A DNA stretch of 64,000 nucleotides from Pinibacter aurantiacus (GCF_019130065.1 NZ_JAHSPG010000001.1:558001-622000); one strand, 5' to 3'; counted from the stretch's first letter, positions 44,803 to 54,194 are shown. A program made the numbers and translations. Notes: a model not told the origin generated them from the letters alone.

Positions 44803-47800
44803 TTAAAATGTTATCTGTGCACCTACCATAAAGCTTTTAGGTGTAGGATAGGTTCCCTGGTAAATTCCATTTATGGCACCTGTGCCTGGATCAATTGGTG
44901 GCTCAGGTGAAGGCCCGCTGAACTTGGTTATATAAAACAGATTGTTTGCACTTACATAGATTCTTGCCTGAGACAGGACCTTTGTTTTGGAAAGCAATGA
45001 TTTGGAGAGGTCATACGACAGTGTTATCTCCCTTGCTGCCAGGTAATCTCCCTTCTCATAAAATCTCGAGTTGTTGCTGTTTAATGTGGCTGACGCATTA
45101 TTTATCCTTGTATAATTCTTTTTACCGAGCGGTGCTGCCACCTGATCCGCATAGTAAACTTTAGGGATATCTGTGTTTGTATTAGTAGGTGACCATGCAT
45201 TCTTTTGCCAGTCTATATAGTTGAATGTACCCTGGTATTGGCCCAATGTTCTTGCTACGAGGTCATTGTATATAGTATGACCTAAAGCAAATTCAAAACG
45301 GGTGTATAAAGTGAAGCCCTTATAGCTGAAGTTTGCAGAAAAGCCTCCTGTCCATTTCGGGAAAATGTTACCTACATAAACCTGGTCCCTTGAATCAATC
45401 GTATCATTCTGATCCACATCCATCCAGTTAACGTCTCCCGGCGCTATTTTACCTGTACCGAAGTCCACACCCGGTCCGCTGATCTGAGCAACAACATCTC
45501 TCCTGTTGCCAGCGAGTTTTAAAATCTCCGCATCATCTCTGAAAATTGAAACCTGCTTGAATGCATAAATAGCACCCAGCGGTTGTCCTTCCTGCAATCC
45601 GGAAACCCACACAAGTTGTTTTGCATTAGGATCATAAATCTGAATCAGGCTTGCTGCGCCTGCGCCGTTTTGCCTGTTGTTAGGCTGCCCGTTATATGGC
45701 AGTTGCAGAATTTTATTTTTAACGTAACTCGCATTTGCGCTCACATCTATCCTTAAGCCATTAGGATTGTTAAGCACGTTTGCATTGACCGTAAATTCAT
45801 ATCCTTTGTTTTGGTAAGTACCTAAATTCGTTCTTACTGAACTGAAACCGGTATAACCGGGAAGTGCAAGATTGGTTAACAGATCACTCGTCCTTCTATC
45901 GTAATAGTCGAAAACGAAAGATACCCTGTCGTGGAAAAGACCAATATCTGCACCCACATCAGTTGTTTTACTTTTTTCCCATTGCAGATCAGCATTTACT
46001 ACGCCTGTATTTAAGAACCCTGCGTTGTTATTGTATAAGCCTACACTGCCGTAAGTGCCTTGTACTTCATACCTGCCCAGTCCCGCTATATTTCCGTTCT
46101 GTCCATAACTGATACGCGGTTTAAGTGTAGAGACCACATTGCTTATGCCTGAATTGCGGAAGAACTTTTCATTTTGCACGTTCCATCCTGCAGAAACACC
46201 TGGGAAAAATCCATTTCTATTGTCTTTCGCAAGGCTTGACGCCGCATCCATTCTAAAAGAACCATTGACAAGAAAACGCTGGTCAAATACGTAGCCCACA
46301 CGACCAAGCGTAGAGATCATTCTGTATTCGGAAACAGTAGAATAATTATTCCCCGCCGTGAAAGTAGTGGAAGCATTCACTGTGCGGATATCATCTGTAG
46401 GCGCATTGGTTCCATACACCTGCGTAACTAAGTCTTTTATACCATAGTATTCAGCACCAACCATTGCGCTCAATCGATGTTTTCGTGCAAATATTTTATC
46501 ATAGTTCAGATTAGCGGTGAACTGCTTTTGAAAGGACCTTGAATTATAAGCAATTGAAGTTCTTGCCGTGTTGCTATATGAAGGGGGATTGGAAAAAACA
46601 TTTGTATAGGTTTGGGTTGCACGCTGAAAACTCTGGTCAATTTGCTCAGCCAGGTAAGCTGAACCCGTAGCTTTCAAATAGAGACCGGGAAGAAGGTCCC
46701 ATTTAACTGAAGCATTTGCTGTTATTCTGTTCACCTCATCGCTCCTGTCTTGCTTACTTAGCCAATACAAAGGATTGCCATCGTTCACGCCATTGCCAGG
46801 GTTTGGTTTGGTTTTAGCAGAATCCAGCCATGGGTTCATGGTTGGCCATATGCTTAAGTTCCTGTAAAGATTGTTTACCTCAGAACCGTTAACACCCAAC
46901 TGCGACGACGTTGATAAATTCACACCTGTTGATACTTCTATGTTAGGCTTTACTTTATAAGAACCATTCAACACGCCTGAATAGCGTTTATAACTTGAAC
47001 CGACAATTACGCCGGGTTCGTTGTAATAATCAAAACTGGCGAAATACTTGCCTTTATCGTTACCACCTGCAACATTCACGTAATGATCTTGTGTGTACGT
47101 ATTTCTAAAAACAAGGTTCTCAATCTCGCCACCGTGATCCTTGAAAATAATTGTTCCACCATAAGGATCACCTACTGTATCCCAGCCTTTAGAAAACAAA
47201 TCGTTCATAGAGGCATCGTACTTCCTGATGTCGAAAATAGCAAGATCAGCAGCACCTGTGCCAGTGGTCACACCACCAACGCCTGCAGGCAAGCCATAGC
47301 CTCTTGATGTATTTACCTGGCTAAGTGTTCTGCCCGAATTAAAATTGCCCAGCCTGTTGTAATAAATATAATCATGCGCATTTAAGTAAGAATATCCTTT
47401 TCTTCGTTGGTTGTACCCACCGGTAAACTTATACGAAATCTGCGCAACGCCTGCCTTTCCCTGCCTTGTAGTAATTAGGATAACGCCATTGTTTGCGCGT
47501 GCCCCGTAAATGGATGTGGCAGCAGCATCTTTCAACAGCTCAATTGAAGCGATATCTTCTGAGGCGATATCGTTATACGAACGAATGATACCGTCTATCA
47601 CCACAAGCGGAGATCCGGGATTATTGATGGAAGCGCCTCCTCTTAACAATATCAACGGAGAAGCACCCGGCTGGCCCGTAGCATTTACCACCTGCAGCCC
47701 GGATATGGTTCCCTGCAATGCACTTCCAACGTTCGCACGCGGTGCATTTTCCAGAACCTTACTATCCAGTTTTGCAATGGCACTGGTAATGTTTCTGCGG

Positions 47801-48144
47801 TTTTGTGTTCCATAGCCTACCACAACCACCTCACTCATTTTATCGGTCGCTGTGGCCATGACCAAATTCAGCCTGGATTCTGTGCCAACGGTCACTTCAA
47901 GTACCTGGTAGCCTGTGTAAGAACACACGAGAACATCTTTTGCATTTGCTGCGATATTAAAATCGCCGTTTGCGTCAGTGATCGTTCCCCGTTTTGTTCC
48001 TTTAACTAAGATATTAACACCATCAAGCGGTTTGTTCGATTCGGATGCAAGAATGCGGCCCGAAATTTTTGCTTGAGAAAAGCCAACTATGGCAGATAGG
48101 AAAAAGGAAATAAACATTCCAATTCGCAGCCAGGCAAGTTTCAT
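44803..48144 (-). CDS. SusC/RagA-family TonB-dependent outer-membrane transporter
   Basis: A 1113-residue protein. The start at 48144 gives the signal peptide (MKLAWLRIGMFISFF to FSQA); an in-frame ATG at 48180 lies in the operator palindrome and is disfavoured. A carboxypeptidase-regulatory-like domain (ISGRILASESNKPLDGVN), a plug beginning near SEVVVVGYGTQN, and a barrel ending MVGAQITF follow. It is the outer-membrane importer of the sialic-acid locus, first gene of the operon, divergent from a FadR-type regulator. Confidence 0.92.
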   Translation of the reverse strand: MKLAWLRIGMFISFFLSAIVGFSQAKISGRILASESNKPLDGVNILVKGTKRGTITDANGDFNIAANAKDVLVCSYTGYQVLEVTVGTESRLNLVMATATDKMSEVVVVGYGTQNRRNITSAIAKLDSKVLENAPRANVGSALQGTISGLQVVNATGQPGASPLILLRGGASINNPGSPLVVIDGIIRSYNDIASEDIASIELLKDAAATSIYGARANNGVILITTRQGKAGVAQISYKFTGGYNQRRKGYSYLNAHDYIYYNRLGNFNSGRTLSQVNTSRGYGLPAGVGGVTTGTGAADLAIFDIRKYDASMNDLFSKGWDTVGDPYGGTIIFKDHGGEIENLVFRNTYTQDHYVNVAGGNDKGKYFASFDYYNEPGVIVGSSYKRYSGVLNGSYKVKPNIEVSTGVNLSTSSQLGVNGSEVNNLYRNLSIWPTMNPWLDSAKTKPNPGNGVNDGNPLYWLSKQDRSDEVNRITANASVKWDLLPGLYLKATGSAYLAEQIDQSFQRATQTYTNVFSNPPSYSNTARTSIAYNSRSFQKQFTANLNYDKIFARKHRLSAMVGAEYYGIKDLVTQVYGTNAPTDDIRTVNASTTFTAGNNYSTVSEYRMISTLGRVGYVFDQRFLVNGSFRMDAASSLAKDNRNGFFPGVSAGWNVQNEKFFRNSGISNVVSTLKPRISYGQNGNIAGLGRYEVQGTYGSVGLYNNNAGFLNTGVVNADLQWEKSKTTDVGADIGLFHDRVSFVFDYYDRRTSDLLTNLALPGYTGFSSVRTNLGTYQNKGYEFTVNANVLNNPNGLRIDVSANASYVKNKILQLPYNGQPNNRQNGAGAASLIQIYDPNAKQLVWVSGLQEGQPLGAIYAFKQVSIFRDDAEILKLAGNRRDVVAQISGPGVDFGTGKIAPGDVNWMDVDQNDTIDSRDQVYVGNIFPKWTGGFSANFSYKGFTLYTRFEFALGHTIYNDLVARTLGQYQGTFNYIDWQKNAWSPTNTNTDIPKVYYADQVAAPLGKKNYTRINNASATLNSNNSRFYEKGDYLAAREITLSYDLSKSLLSKTKVLSQARIYVSANNLFYITKFSGPSPEPPIDPGTGAINGIYQGTYPTPKSFMVGAQITF

Positions 48145-48166
48145 AAAAGCAGTTTTTGGTTTTAGT

Positions 48167-48183
48167 ATTATGTATGACATAAT
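48167..48183. promoter_or_regulatory. Palindrome ATTATGT-ATG-ACATAAT upstream of susC
   Basis: Perfect 7-base arms around a 3-base centre lie 23-39 bases upstream of the susC ATG, just downstream of a possible promoter box (TAACTTTA on the minus strand, with a TTTG 21 bases further up). The GT-N3-AC centre resembles FadR-group GntR operators. It is a probable site for the divergent regulator. Confidence 0.55.
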
Positions 48184-48281
48184 AAAGTTAGAGAGTTTTT
48201 TAGATACCAACCAAAAAAATGTTTAGATATTTTCGGTAAGGGGTATTTTGTAGCTACAACGGTTAGGGAACCGAAATCCGC

Positions 48282-48396
48282 AGAGACGCATTGAATTCGT
48301 CTCAGCAATCCCATCGTATTGCAACAAAAAATGCTCGGTGCTACACTTTTACACGTACCTATTTCAGGTGCAGGGAGTCGCGTTCAACGCGTCTCT
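48282..48396. repeat. Inverted repeat AGAGACGC...GCGTCTCT in the susC-regulator gap
   Basis: The left arm 48282-48303 contains a small AGACG/CGTCT hairpin; the right arm 48375-48396 contains CGCGTTCAACGCG. The two arms are imperfect inverted copies of each other. It separates the two divergent promoters. Confidence 0.7.
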
Positions 48397-48418
48397 ACAG
48401 ACCTTATCGAAAATTATG

Positions 48419-48469
48419 TTTGACTTAATAAAATCTTACATATTATCTTTGGCCGTACGTTTAATATGT
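48419..48469 (+). promoter_or_regulatory. Promoter and inverted repeat of the FadR-type regulator
   Basis: TTTG (48419-48422), 21 bases, then TATCTTTG (48444-48451), an exact TAnnTTTG match. The inverted repeat ACATATTA (48438-48445) / TAATATGT (48462-48469) spans the box and the expected transcript start, so autoregulation is possible. Confidence 0.6.
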
Positions 48470-48490
48470 ACTAATAATTAAAGAATAAAA

Positions 48491-49198
48491 GTGAAGGAAG
48501 TTTTTAAATCAATAGATACGCAATCACTGGTTGACAAGGTGGAAGACAGCCTGATTGCCTTGTTACATCAGCGAAAACTAAAAGTAGGCGATAGTATTCC
48601 GAAAGAACTCGAACTCGCTGCTGCGCTTGGTGTAAGCCGGACAGTTGTGCGCGAAGCATTGATGAGGCTAAGGATGATGGGCTTGATCGACACGAAGAAA
48701 AAGAAAGGCGCGGTTATCACGAGTCCGGACATCTTTGGCAACCTGGCAAAAAGCCTAAATCCATATATTTTAAGTGATGACACTTTAAAGGAAATCTTTG
48801 AAATACGGTTGGTGCTGGAAGTAGGAATGGCAGATCTTTTATTCAGCCACGTTACAGATGCTGATATTAAGGAACTCAAGGAGATTGTAAAAAACGAACC
48901 ACTCTCCGCCAAACACCGCATGTTTGAAGCTTCATACGAAATAGCATTTCATGGAAAATTGTACCAGATCACAAAAAATGAAACACTTAAGAAATTCCAG
49001 GGACTGTTATTACCAATTTTTGATTTCGTAGAGAAGAGTTCAATCTTTAAACCCATTGCTGGCGCACAAAAATTCACCTCACACAAACAACTCATCACCA
49101 TTCTTGAGAAAGGCACACCCGAAGAATTCAGAAACGGTATGCGCAGCCATCTCGAAAATCACTTTGCAAGGTTGAGGCTAAATAAAGGAGGGAAATAG
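48491..49198 (+). CDS. FadR-type GntR regulator (FCD domain), probable sialic-acid regulator
   Basis: A 235-residue protein with GTG start; the DNA-binding winged helix is at residues about 12-75 (GDSIPKELELAAALGVSRTVVREALMRL). An all-helical FCD domain follows, with metal-binding acidic and His residues (IRLVLEVGMADLLF and the C-terminal RSHLENHF). E. coli NanR, the sialic-acid repressor, is in this same subfamily. It is divergent from susC-susD of the sialic-acid operon, with palindromes in between, which supports local control. Confidence 0.88.
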   Translation: MKEVFKSIDTQSLVDKVEDSLIALLHQRKLKVGDSIPKELELAAALGVSRTVVREALMRLRMMGLIDTKKKKGAVITSPDIFGNLAKSLNPYILSDDTLKEIFEIRLVLEVGMADLLFSHVTDADIKELKEIVKNEPLSAKHRMFEASYEIAFHGKLYQITKNETLKKFQGLLLPIFDFVEKSSIFKPIAGAQKFTSHKQLITILEKGTPEEFRNGMRSHLENHFARLRLNKGGK

Positions 49199-49238
49199 TT
49201 TCCTGATATCAAAAGCCAAAATTAAAAAGTCAAAAGTC

Positions 49239-49476
49239 AAAAATGCGGACTCCCGTTTTGATTTTTGACTTTCTAATTTTGTTGATGTTCATTACAAGTA
49301 GCGAAAGACCGTTTGTCATCCCGACGAAGGAGGGATCTGGGTAATTATTCAAGCAGCTTGTTGGTGTGAAACCCAGATCCCTCCTTCGTCGGGATGACAA
49401 ACAACATTCTTTTTATTTTTCAAACAGCTCCCAAACAAAAAGAAATTCAAAAGCCAAAACGGGAATCCGCATTTTT
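49239..49476. repeat. Two nested inverted repeats after the regulator gene
   Basis: Outer arms 49239-49260 and 49455-49476 (22 bases, one mismatch, core ATGCGGA/TCCGCAT) enclose a perfect 29-base inverted repeat of the TGTCATCCCGA family (49314-49342 and 49371-49399). A/T-rich direct repeats flank the right side and reach the sulfatase stop codon. They fill the whole 305-base gap between the regulator and the sulfatase. Confidence 0.85.
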
Positions 49477-49503
49477 AACTTTTTAATTTTTACTTTTTAC
49501 TTT

Positions 49504-50928
49504 TTACTTCTCGTCCGCAAACGGAAACACATCCGACTTGCGGTGCGCTTCATCCATCAACCGGATTGCTTTTTCTACAACGTCTTTATGCTGCGCGGCT
49601 ACATCACTCTTCTCTCCTCTATCGTTATCGAGATCGTACAACTCTATTGTAGTTTTTGCAGGATCATCAACATTCAAACGAATGCATTTCCATTGATCAA
49701 TTCGTACAGCCTGTCTTCCTCCACTTTCATGGAATTCCCAGTACAAATAATCATGTGCTTTTTGTTTTTTGCCGGTCATGGAAGGAAGAAATGAAATGCC
49801 ATCAATGGATGCAGGAACTGGTTTGTCTACTATTTGCGCTAAAGTAGGCAACACATCCCAGAAGCCGCCAGCATAATTATTGGTTGTACCGGCCTTTACT
49901 TTACCGGGCCATTTTACAATAAATGGTTCGCGAATACCGCCTTCATACAGATCTCTTTTTTCGCCCCGCAAACCGCCTCCACCATTGAAGAACTTCGAAT
50001 CAGCGCCTCCTTCGAAATGCGGGCCGTTATCACTAGTGAATATGATCAGCGTATTATCATCAAGTCCAAGCGCTTTCAGTTTATTCATCACTTGTCCCAC
50101 ATACATGTCAAGCCTGGTAACCATTGCAGCAAACGTAGCGTGTGGAATTTGCTGAGATGCATAGCCTGCAGTGTTTGCCTTGCTTCCGTAATCGTCGCCA
50201 TGGTAAGGCTTTTCCGGAAACTTGCCCTTATACATTTTCAATAAACTATCATCTGGCGCGAGTAATTCCGCATGAGGCAAATTATAGGTGAGGAAAAGCA
50301 TGAAAGGCGTTGCCTTATTATCATCAATAAACTGCAAGGCTTTCTGCTGAATAAGTTCCGGCGCATAAGTAACTGGTTTGAGCAGGTGGTCATTGCCTTC
50401 AAGATCTATTCTTGTTGAATTGTCCCAAAGGTGCGTGGGATAATAACGATGTGCTTCTCTTTGGCAATTGTATCCGTAGAATTTATCAATGCCCTGTTTC
50501 ATTGGATCGCCTTCGCTGCCGGGGAAACCCAGTCCCCATTTACCAAACAATCCTGTGGTGTAGCCGGCGCTCTTCATCAGTTCCGCAATGGTTAATGTAG
50601 AATCAGGAATAGGAACCTGTCCCTCTGGCATCACTTCTTTGTTGCCGCGAATGGGCGTGTGACCAGTGTGCTGCCCCGTCATCAGCGATGAGCGCGAGGG
50701 TGCACATACAGATGTACCCGCATAGAACTGCGTGTACTTCATTCCCTCTTTGGCCAGCGCGTTCAGGTTGGGCGTTTGAATTAATTTTTGTCCGTAGGAC
50801 TGTATATCGCCATACCCAAGATCATCTGCTAAAATGAAGACGATATTGGGCTTGCGGTTTTGCTGACCGACTACCAGCTGCATAGAAAATATTGCGAGAG
50901 CGGATAAGCATATTGATCGTTTAAACAT
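49504..50928 (-). CDS. Arylsulfatase (type I), exported
   Basis: A 474-residue protein. The start at 50928 gives the signal peptide MFKRSICLSALAIFSMQLVV; the 24 upstream codons are unlikely to be translated. Metal-binding ILADDLGYGD and formylglycine Cys75 in the classic motif VCAPSRSSLMTG are present, with FTSDNGPHFEGG for the second metal site. It hydrolyses sulfate esters. It needs formylglycine maturation by an enzyme encoded elsewhere. An MFS gene lies just upstream on the same strand. The stop codon lies in the repeat tract at 49467-49506. Confidence 0.9.
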   Translation of the reverse strand: MFKRSICLSALAIFSMQLVVGQQNRKPNIVFILADDLGYGDIQSYGQKLIQTPNLNALAKEGMKYTQFYAGTSVCAPSRSSLMTGQHTGHTPIRGNKEVMPEGQVPIPDSTLTIAELMKSAGYTTGLFGKWGLGFPGSEGDPMKQGIDKFYGYNCQREAHRYYPTHLWDNSTRIDLEGNDHLLKPVTYAPELIQQKALQFIDDNKATPFMLFLTYNLPHAELLAPDDSLLKMYKGKFPEKPYHGDDYGSKANTAGYASQQIPHATFAAMVTRLDMYVGQVMNKLKALGLDDNTLIIFTSDNGPHFEGGADSKFFNGGGGLRGEKRDLYEGGIREPFIVKWPGKVKAGTTNNYAGGFWDVLPTLAQIVDKPVPASIDGISFLPSMTGKKQKAHDYLYWEFHESGGRQAVRIDQWKCIRLNVDDPAKTTIELYDLDNDRGEKSDVAAQHKDVVEKAIRLMDEAHRKSDVFPFADEK

Positions 50929-51005
50929 GGTGTCTTGTTTTTCTAAACGTGACGAAGATATGGTTATCTGCAAATACGTTTTAGAAAAAACAAAAAACAC
51001 TTTTC

Positions 51006-52184
51006 TTATCTCAAAGAATATTCGAGTTGTTCTTTTTTGGTAGAAAATCTAATTGAATATACGATGCAGATCAGCAAGCCACACAAGGTCATGTACACGC
51101 CAACGAGCGACGGATAGTTATACGCATAGCCATGTTTAAGAGGAATGCCGCCAAAGTATGCACCGGCTGAATTCGCCATGTTAAAGGCGGCTTGCATAAA
51201 AGCAGCTGCCATCATTTGTGACCGGGGCGCCGCTTTCATGATCATAATGTTCAGCGGTGCTGAAGTGGACATGGAAAGTCCACCACAAATAAAAGTTAGC
51301 ACCAGCGCAACCAGTGTATTGGCGCTGAAGAAAAATACCAGCAATAGCACGATCATCATCGAAGCCAGTAGCACGATTGTTGCCCTTGTGGCGCCAATGC
51401 GATCGCTCAGCATGCCGCCCACTACATTGCCCACCACCATGCCTCCACCCGCAAGCACCATTACCCAGGCCATGTTTGCAGCACTAATGCCGGATACTAC
51501 AGTCATTAGCGGTGTAATATAACTGAACCAGGTGAAGAGCCCGCCGAAACCTATTGCAGTGATGGCAAGTACAAACCACACCTGACTGCTTTTAATAAAC
51601 TGCATTTCCTCTCTGAAATTTTTGTCTTTGTTTTCCTGGATGTCCGGCAGCATACTGGAAATAAAAGCAAGCGTGACTGTTCCAATTAACGTAACCACCG
51701 CGAAGTACCAACGCCAGTGAAAAGTATGCCCGATATAAGTAACAAGCGGAACCATCAGCAGGTTTGCAAGAGTGAGCCCTGTAAACATCATGGAGATATA
51801 GCGGGCTTCTTTTCCTTTGCCTCCAATGCGCGAAGCAACCACTGCGCCTATACCAAAGAATGCTCCGTGAGGCAGTCCCGCAAGGAATCTTACCAGAAGC
51901 ATAGAGCTGTATCCCGGTGCAACAATGGATAACCCATTGAACAGGGTAAACAAAATGGTAAGAAAGATCAGCGTTTTCTTTGGAGGTTGTTTAAGAAAAA
52001 TACCCGTTAGCAGCGGCGCACCTACAACTACGCCAAGTGCGTACGCGGAGATGAGCATACCGGCCTGCGGAATAGTCGCATGAAGAGATGCAGCCATGTC
52101 TGGCAATAATCCCATAATAGTAAACTCTGTTGTTCCAATGGCCAAACCGCCCAGGGCTAAGGGCAAAACTCTTCTGTCGATCAT
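51006..52184 (-). CDS. MFS transporter, DHA1/AraJ-like
   Basis: A 392-residue protein with twelve membrane segments; the N-terminus LALGGLAIGTTEFTIMGLLPDMA and the second-half loop GGMLSDRIGATRA are typical of the AraJ/YdhP sugar-efflux group of drug/metabolite exporters. The substrate is unknown. It lies upstream of the sulfatase on the same strand with a 77-base gap, so they may share a transcript. Confidence 0.85.
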   Translation of the reverse strand: MIDRRVLPLALGGLAIGTTEFTIMGLLPDMAASLHATIPQAGMLISAYALGVVVGAPLLTGIFLKQPPKKTLIFLTILFTLFNGLSIVAPGYSSMLLVRFLAGLPHGAFFGIGAVVASRIGGKGKEARYISMMFTGLTLANLLMVPLVTYIGHTFHWRWYFAVVTLIGTVTLAFISSMLPDIQENKDKNFREEMQFIKSSQVWFVLAITAIGFGGLFTWFSYITPLMTVVSGISAANMAWVMVLAGGGMVVGNVVGGMLSDRIGATRATIVLLASMMIVLLLVFFFSANTLVALVLTFICGGLSMSTSAPLNIMIMKAAPRSQMMAAAFMQAAFNMANSAGAYFGGIPLKHGYAYNYPSLVGVYMTLCGLLICIVYSIRFSTKKEQLEYSLR

Positions 52185-52598
52185 ATGAAAAATTTAGCGG
52201 CAGCCTGCTCTAATTCACACGCTGCAAATTGATTTATTTAAAATGCTTTTTCATATAACCAGGCAAAAGTTGTTATCATTTCTACATTCTTGAATAAGCG
52301 CCTGAGGTTCCTGAAACGTTTTCTATTGTTCATTTCAATCCTGGAAACTTATCAAACCGGCAAGACAATATAGATGCGAGACCTTGTGAGGACAACAAAT
52401 ATACCGATTTTGAGAACTTCAGCACTCGACGACTTCAATTTGCACCGAAGACTCTGCTTAAAAAACCAATAGCACTTATCTCCTTCTACCCGCTTTGTTT
52501 GACGTTCTGCATCTTTCGCCTTTTGATTCTCTTGAATAATTTGTATGTTCACTTTGCAATGTGTACAGGACTGACCGGAAAAACAAAATAGCACTACA
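52185..52598. other. Intergenic stretch, no convincing gene
   Basis: This is the divergent space between the MFS gene and the outer-membrane protein gene. A minus-strand frame (52352-52699) could start with a hydrophobic segment, but it overlaps the clear plus-strand gene and its C-terminal half is not protein-like. No strong hairpin or repeat is seen. Confidence 0.45.
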
Positions 52599-53330
52599 AT
52601 GAAAATCAAGGCAATAATTTTTATTACATGCATGTTGACATTTAGTACAATTGCAAAATCACAAGTAATTCTCTCTCTTTTGTTTGGAGATAAACTCAAC
52701 TCTGAGAAATTATCATTTGGCTTATTGGTGGGTAATTCGTGGGCCCATTTATCTGACTACAAGACATCTTCATCACTATCGAATCTTAATTTGGGGCTAT
52801 ACTTAACGCTGAGAATGAATGAGCGTTTTTTCCTGCAATTTGATGCCATGGCAAAATATAGATTAGGTGCCAAAGGCCTGCCTGTGTATCAATTGCATGA
52901 CGAGGCCCTGGACACCTTGTTTGCTTCAGGAAATGTGGGAAGGCAAATCAATTACCTGGGACTTGTCACCACCGCGCAATACCGGGTGTTCAACTATATC
53001 AACGTTGAACTCGGCCCTCAGATCATTTTGCGGACGAAGGTCAAAGATGTATTTTATACAGACCGGAATGATGGCACGTTAAAATTTGAAAAGGACATTT
53101 CAGGTTCGGCCACTCGTTTTGATATAGGTGCAATGACTGGCATCTCCTACCAAATAAAAGGCAACGGCATTAAGATTGGCGTCCGTTATTACTTTGGTTT
53201 TATTGACATCTTTCCGCAAGACCCCGGCTCCAATACCAACCGTTCTTTTCAGCTAGCCGGTTTCATTCCTGTCGGAAGAAAAAAAGCATTGGCGAAGAAA
53301 CAACAATCAATCAATGCACCAATAAATTGA
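52599..53330 (+). CDS. Outer-membrane beta-barrel protein, unknown function
   Basis: A 243-residue protein with signal peptide (MKIKAIIFITCMLTFSTIAKS). The mature part alternates hydrophobic and polar residues in short strands (LNLGLYLTLRMNERFFLQFDAMAKY, then KIGVRYYFGFIDIFP), typical of the small PorT/OmpA-like barrel group in Bacteroidota. It stands alone. No ligand or partner is evident. Confidence 0.7.
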   Translation: MKIKAIIFITCMLTFSTIAKSQVILSLLFGDKLNSEKLSFGLLVGNSWAHLSDYKTSSSLSNLNLGLYLTLRMNERFFLQFDAMAKYRLGAKGLPVYQLHDEALDTLFASGNVGRQINYLGLVTTAQYRVFNYINVELGPQIILRTKVKDVFYTDRNDGTLKFEKDISGSATRFDIGAMTGISYQIKGNGIKIGVRYYFGFIDIFPQDPGSNTNRSFQLAGFIPVGRKKALAKKQQSINAPIN

Positions 53331-53544
53331 GAGGCAGACACAAACAAAACAGCCATTAAAAAATAGCGCCTACGGTTATTTCCGAAGTAATTGGTGTCAA
53401 AAACACTCTTCTTCGGCTTATCGTTCACATTCTTTGATCCCAATAAAGCTTCAAGCCAATTTGATTGCCGTTATTGCGCAATAATTTTTGATCTTTATTG
53501 CGAAAAGACATCCTCCTATTAGCAACAATAAAAAATTGAACCAT

Positions 53545-54117
53545 ATGCGAAAAATAATTTCATTCATGCACATATCGCTTGACGGTTTTGTAGCAGGCCC
53601 CAACGGCGAAATGAACTGGATCAAAGTTGATGAAGAGATCTTTGACCATGTAGGAAAGCGCATAAGCGAAACCGATGCTGCATTATACGGTCGCTCAACT
53701 TACCAGATGATGGAAAATTACTGGCCCACTGCAGGAGACAAGCCAGGAGCGAGCAAGCATGATGTTGAACACTCAAAATGGTATAACAAAGCCCACAAAA
53801 TTGTTCTGTCAAAAACAACGAAAGCCGAAGGCTTAATGAACACAACAATCATTAGCGACAACCTGGCGGAAAGAATAAATGAAATAAAACAACAGGCAGG
53901 CAAAGAGATCTTGCTTTTTGGTAGCCCCACAGCAACACACGCTCTTATTCAACTGAACTTAATTGACGGATACTGGCTATTTGTTAATCCGGTTATACTT
54001 GGACAAGGCATTCCATTGTTTGAAAATATCAAAGACAAAATAAAGCTAAGCCTGTTGAATACGCGACCATTTACCAGTGGTGTAACAGAACTGAATTACG
54101 TCGTAGACAGACAATAA
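53545..54117 (+). CDS. Dihydrofolate-reductase-like protein (RibD C-terminal domain family)
   Basis: A 190-residue protein. The start at 53545 gives the family N-terminus MRKIISFMHISLDGFVAGPNGEMNW; the 19 upstream codons are rejected. Further landmarks are YGRSTYQMMENYW, KIVLSKTTK and EILLFGSPTATHAL. These proteins are NADPH-binding reductase-like enzymes of uncertain substrate, often single genes. A promoter-like TTTG-N18-TAATTTTTG with an ATTGCGCAAT palindrome lies upstream (about 53460-53490). Confidence 0.85.
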   Translation: MRKIISFMHISLDGFVAGPNGEMNWIKVDEEIFDHVGKRISETDAALYGRSTYQMMENYWPTAGDKPGASKHDVEHSKWYNKAHKIVLSKTTKAEGLMNTTIISDNLAERINEIKQQAGKEILLFGSPTATHALIQLNLIDGYWLFVNPVILGQGIPLFENIKDKIKLSLLNTRPFTSGVTELNYVVDRQ

Positions 54118-54165
54118 AAACAACACTGTTTGTTAACCCGTTCGAGAAATCAAAAGCATGTTGCT

Positions 54166-54194
54166 TGTCATCCCGAGGAACGAGGGATCTGGGT
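54166..54194. repeat. Single arm of the TGTCATCCCGA repeat family
   Basis: One 29-base arm matching the arms at 49314 and 57564 (TGTCATCCCGAGGAACGAGG, then GATCTGGGT). No inverted partner is found before the beta-galactosidase gene. The open frame of that gene runs back into this repeat, which is why the longer start was rejected. Confidence 0.8.

Noticed and set aside
52352-52699. Minus-strand frame with a hydrophobic N-terminus resembling a lipoprotein signal
   Set aside because: It overlaps the start of the clear outer-membrane protein gene on the other strand, and the C-terminal half is not protein-like.
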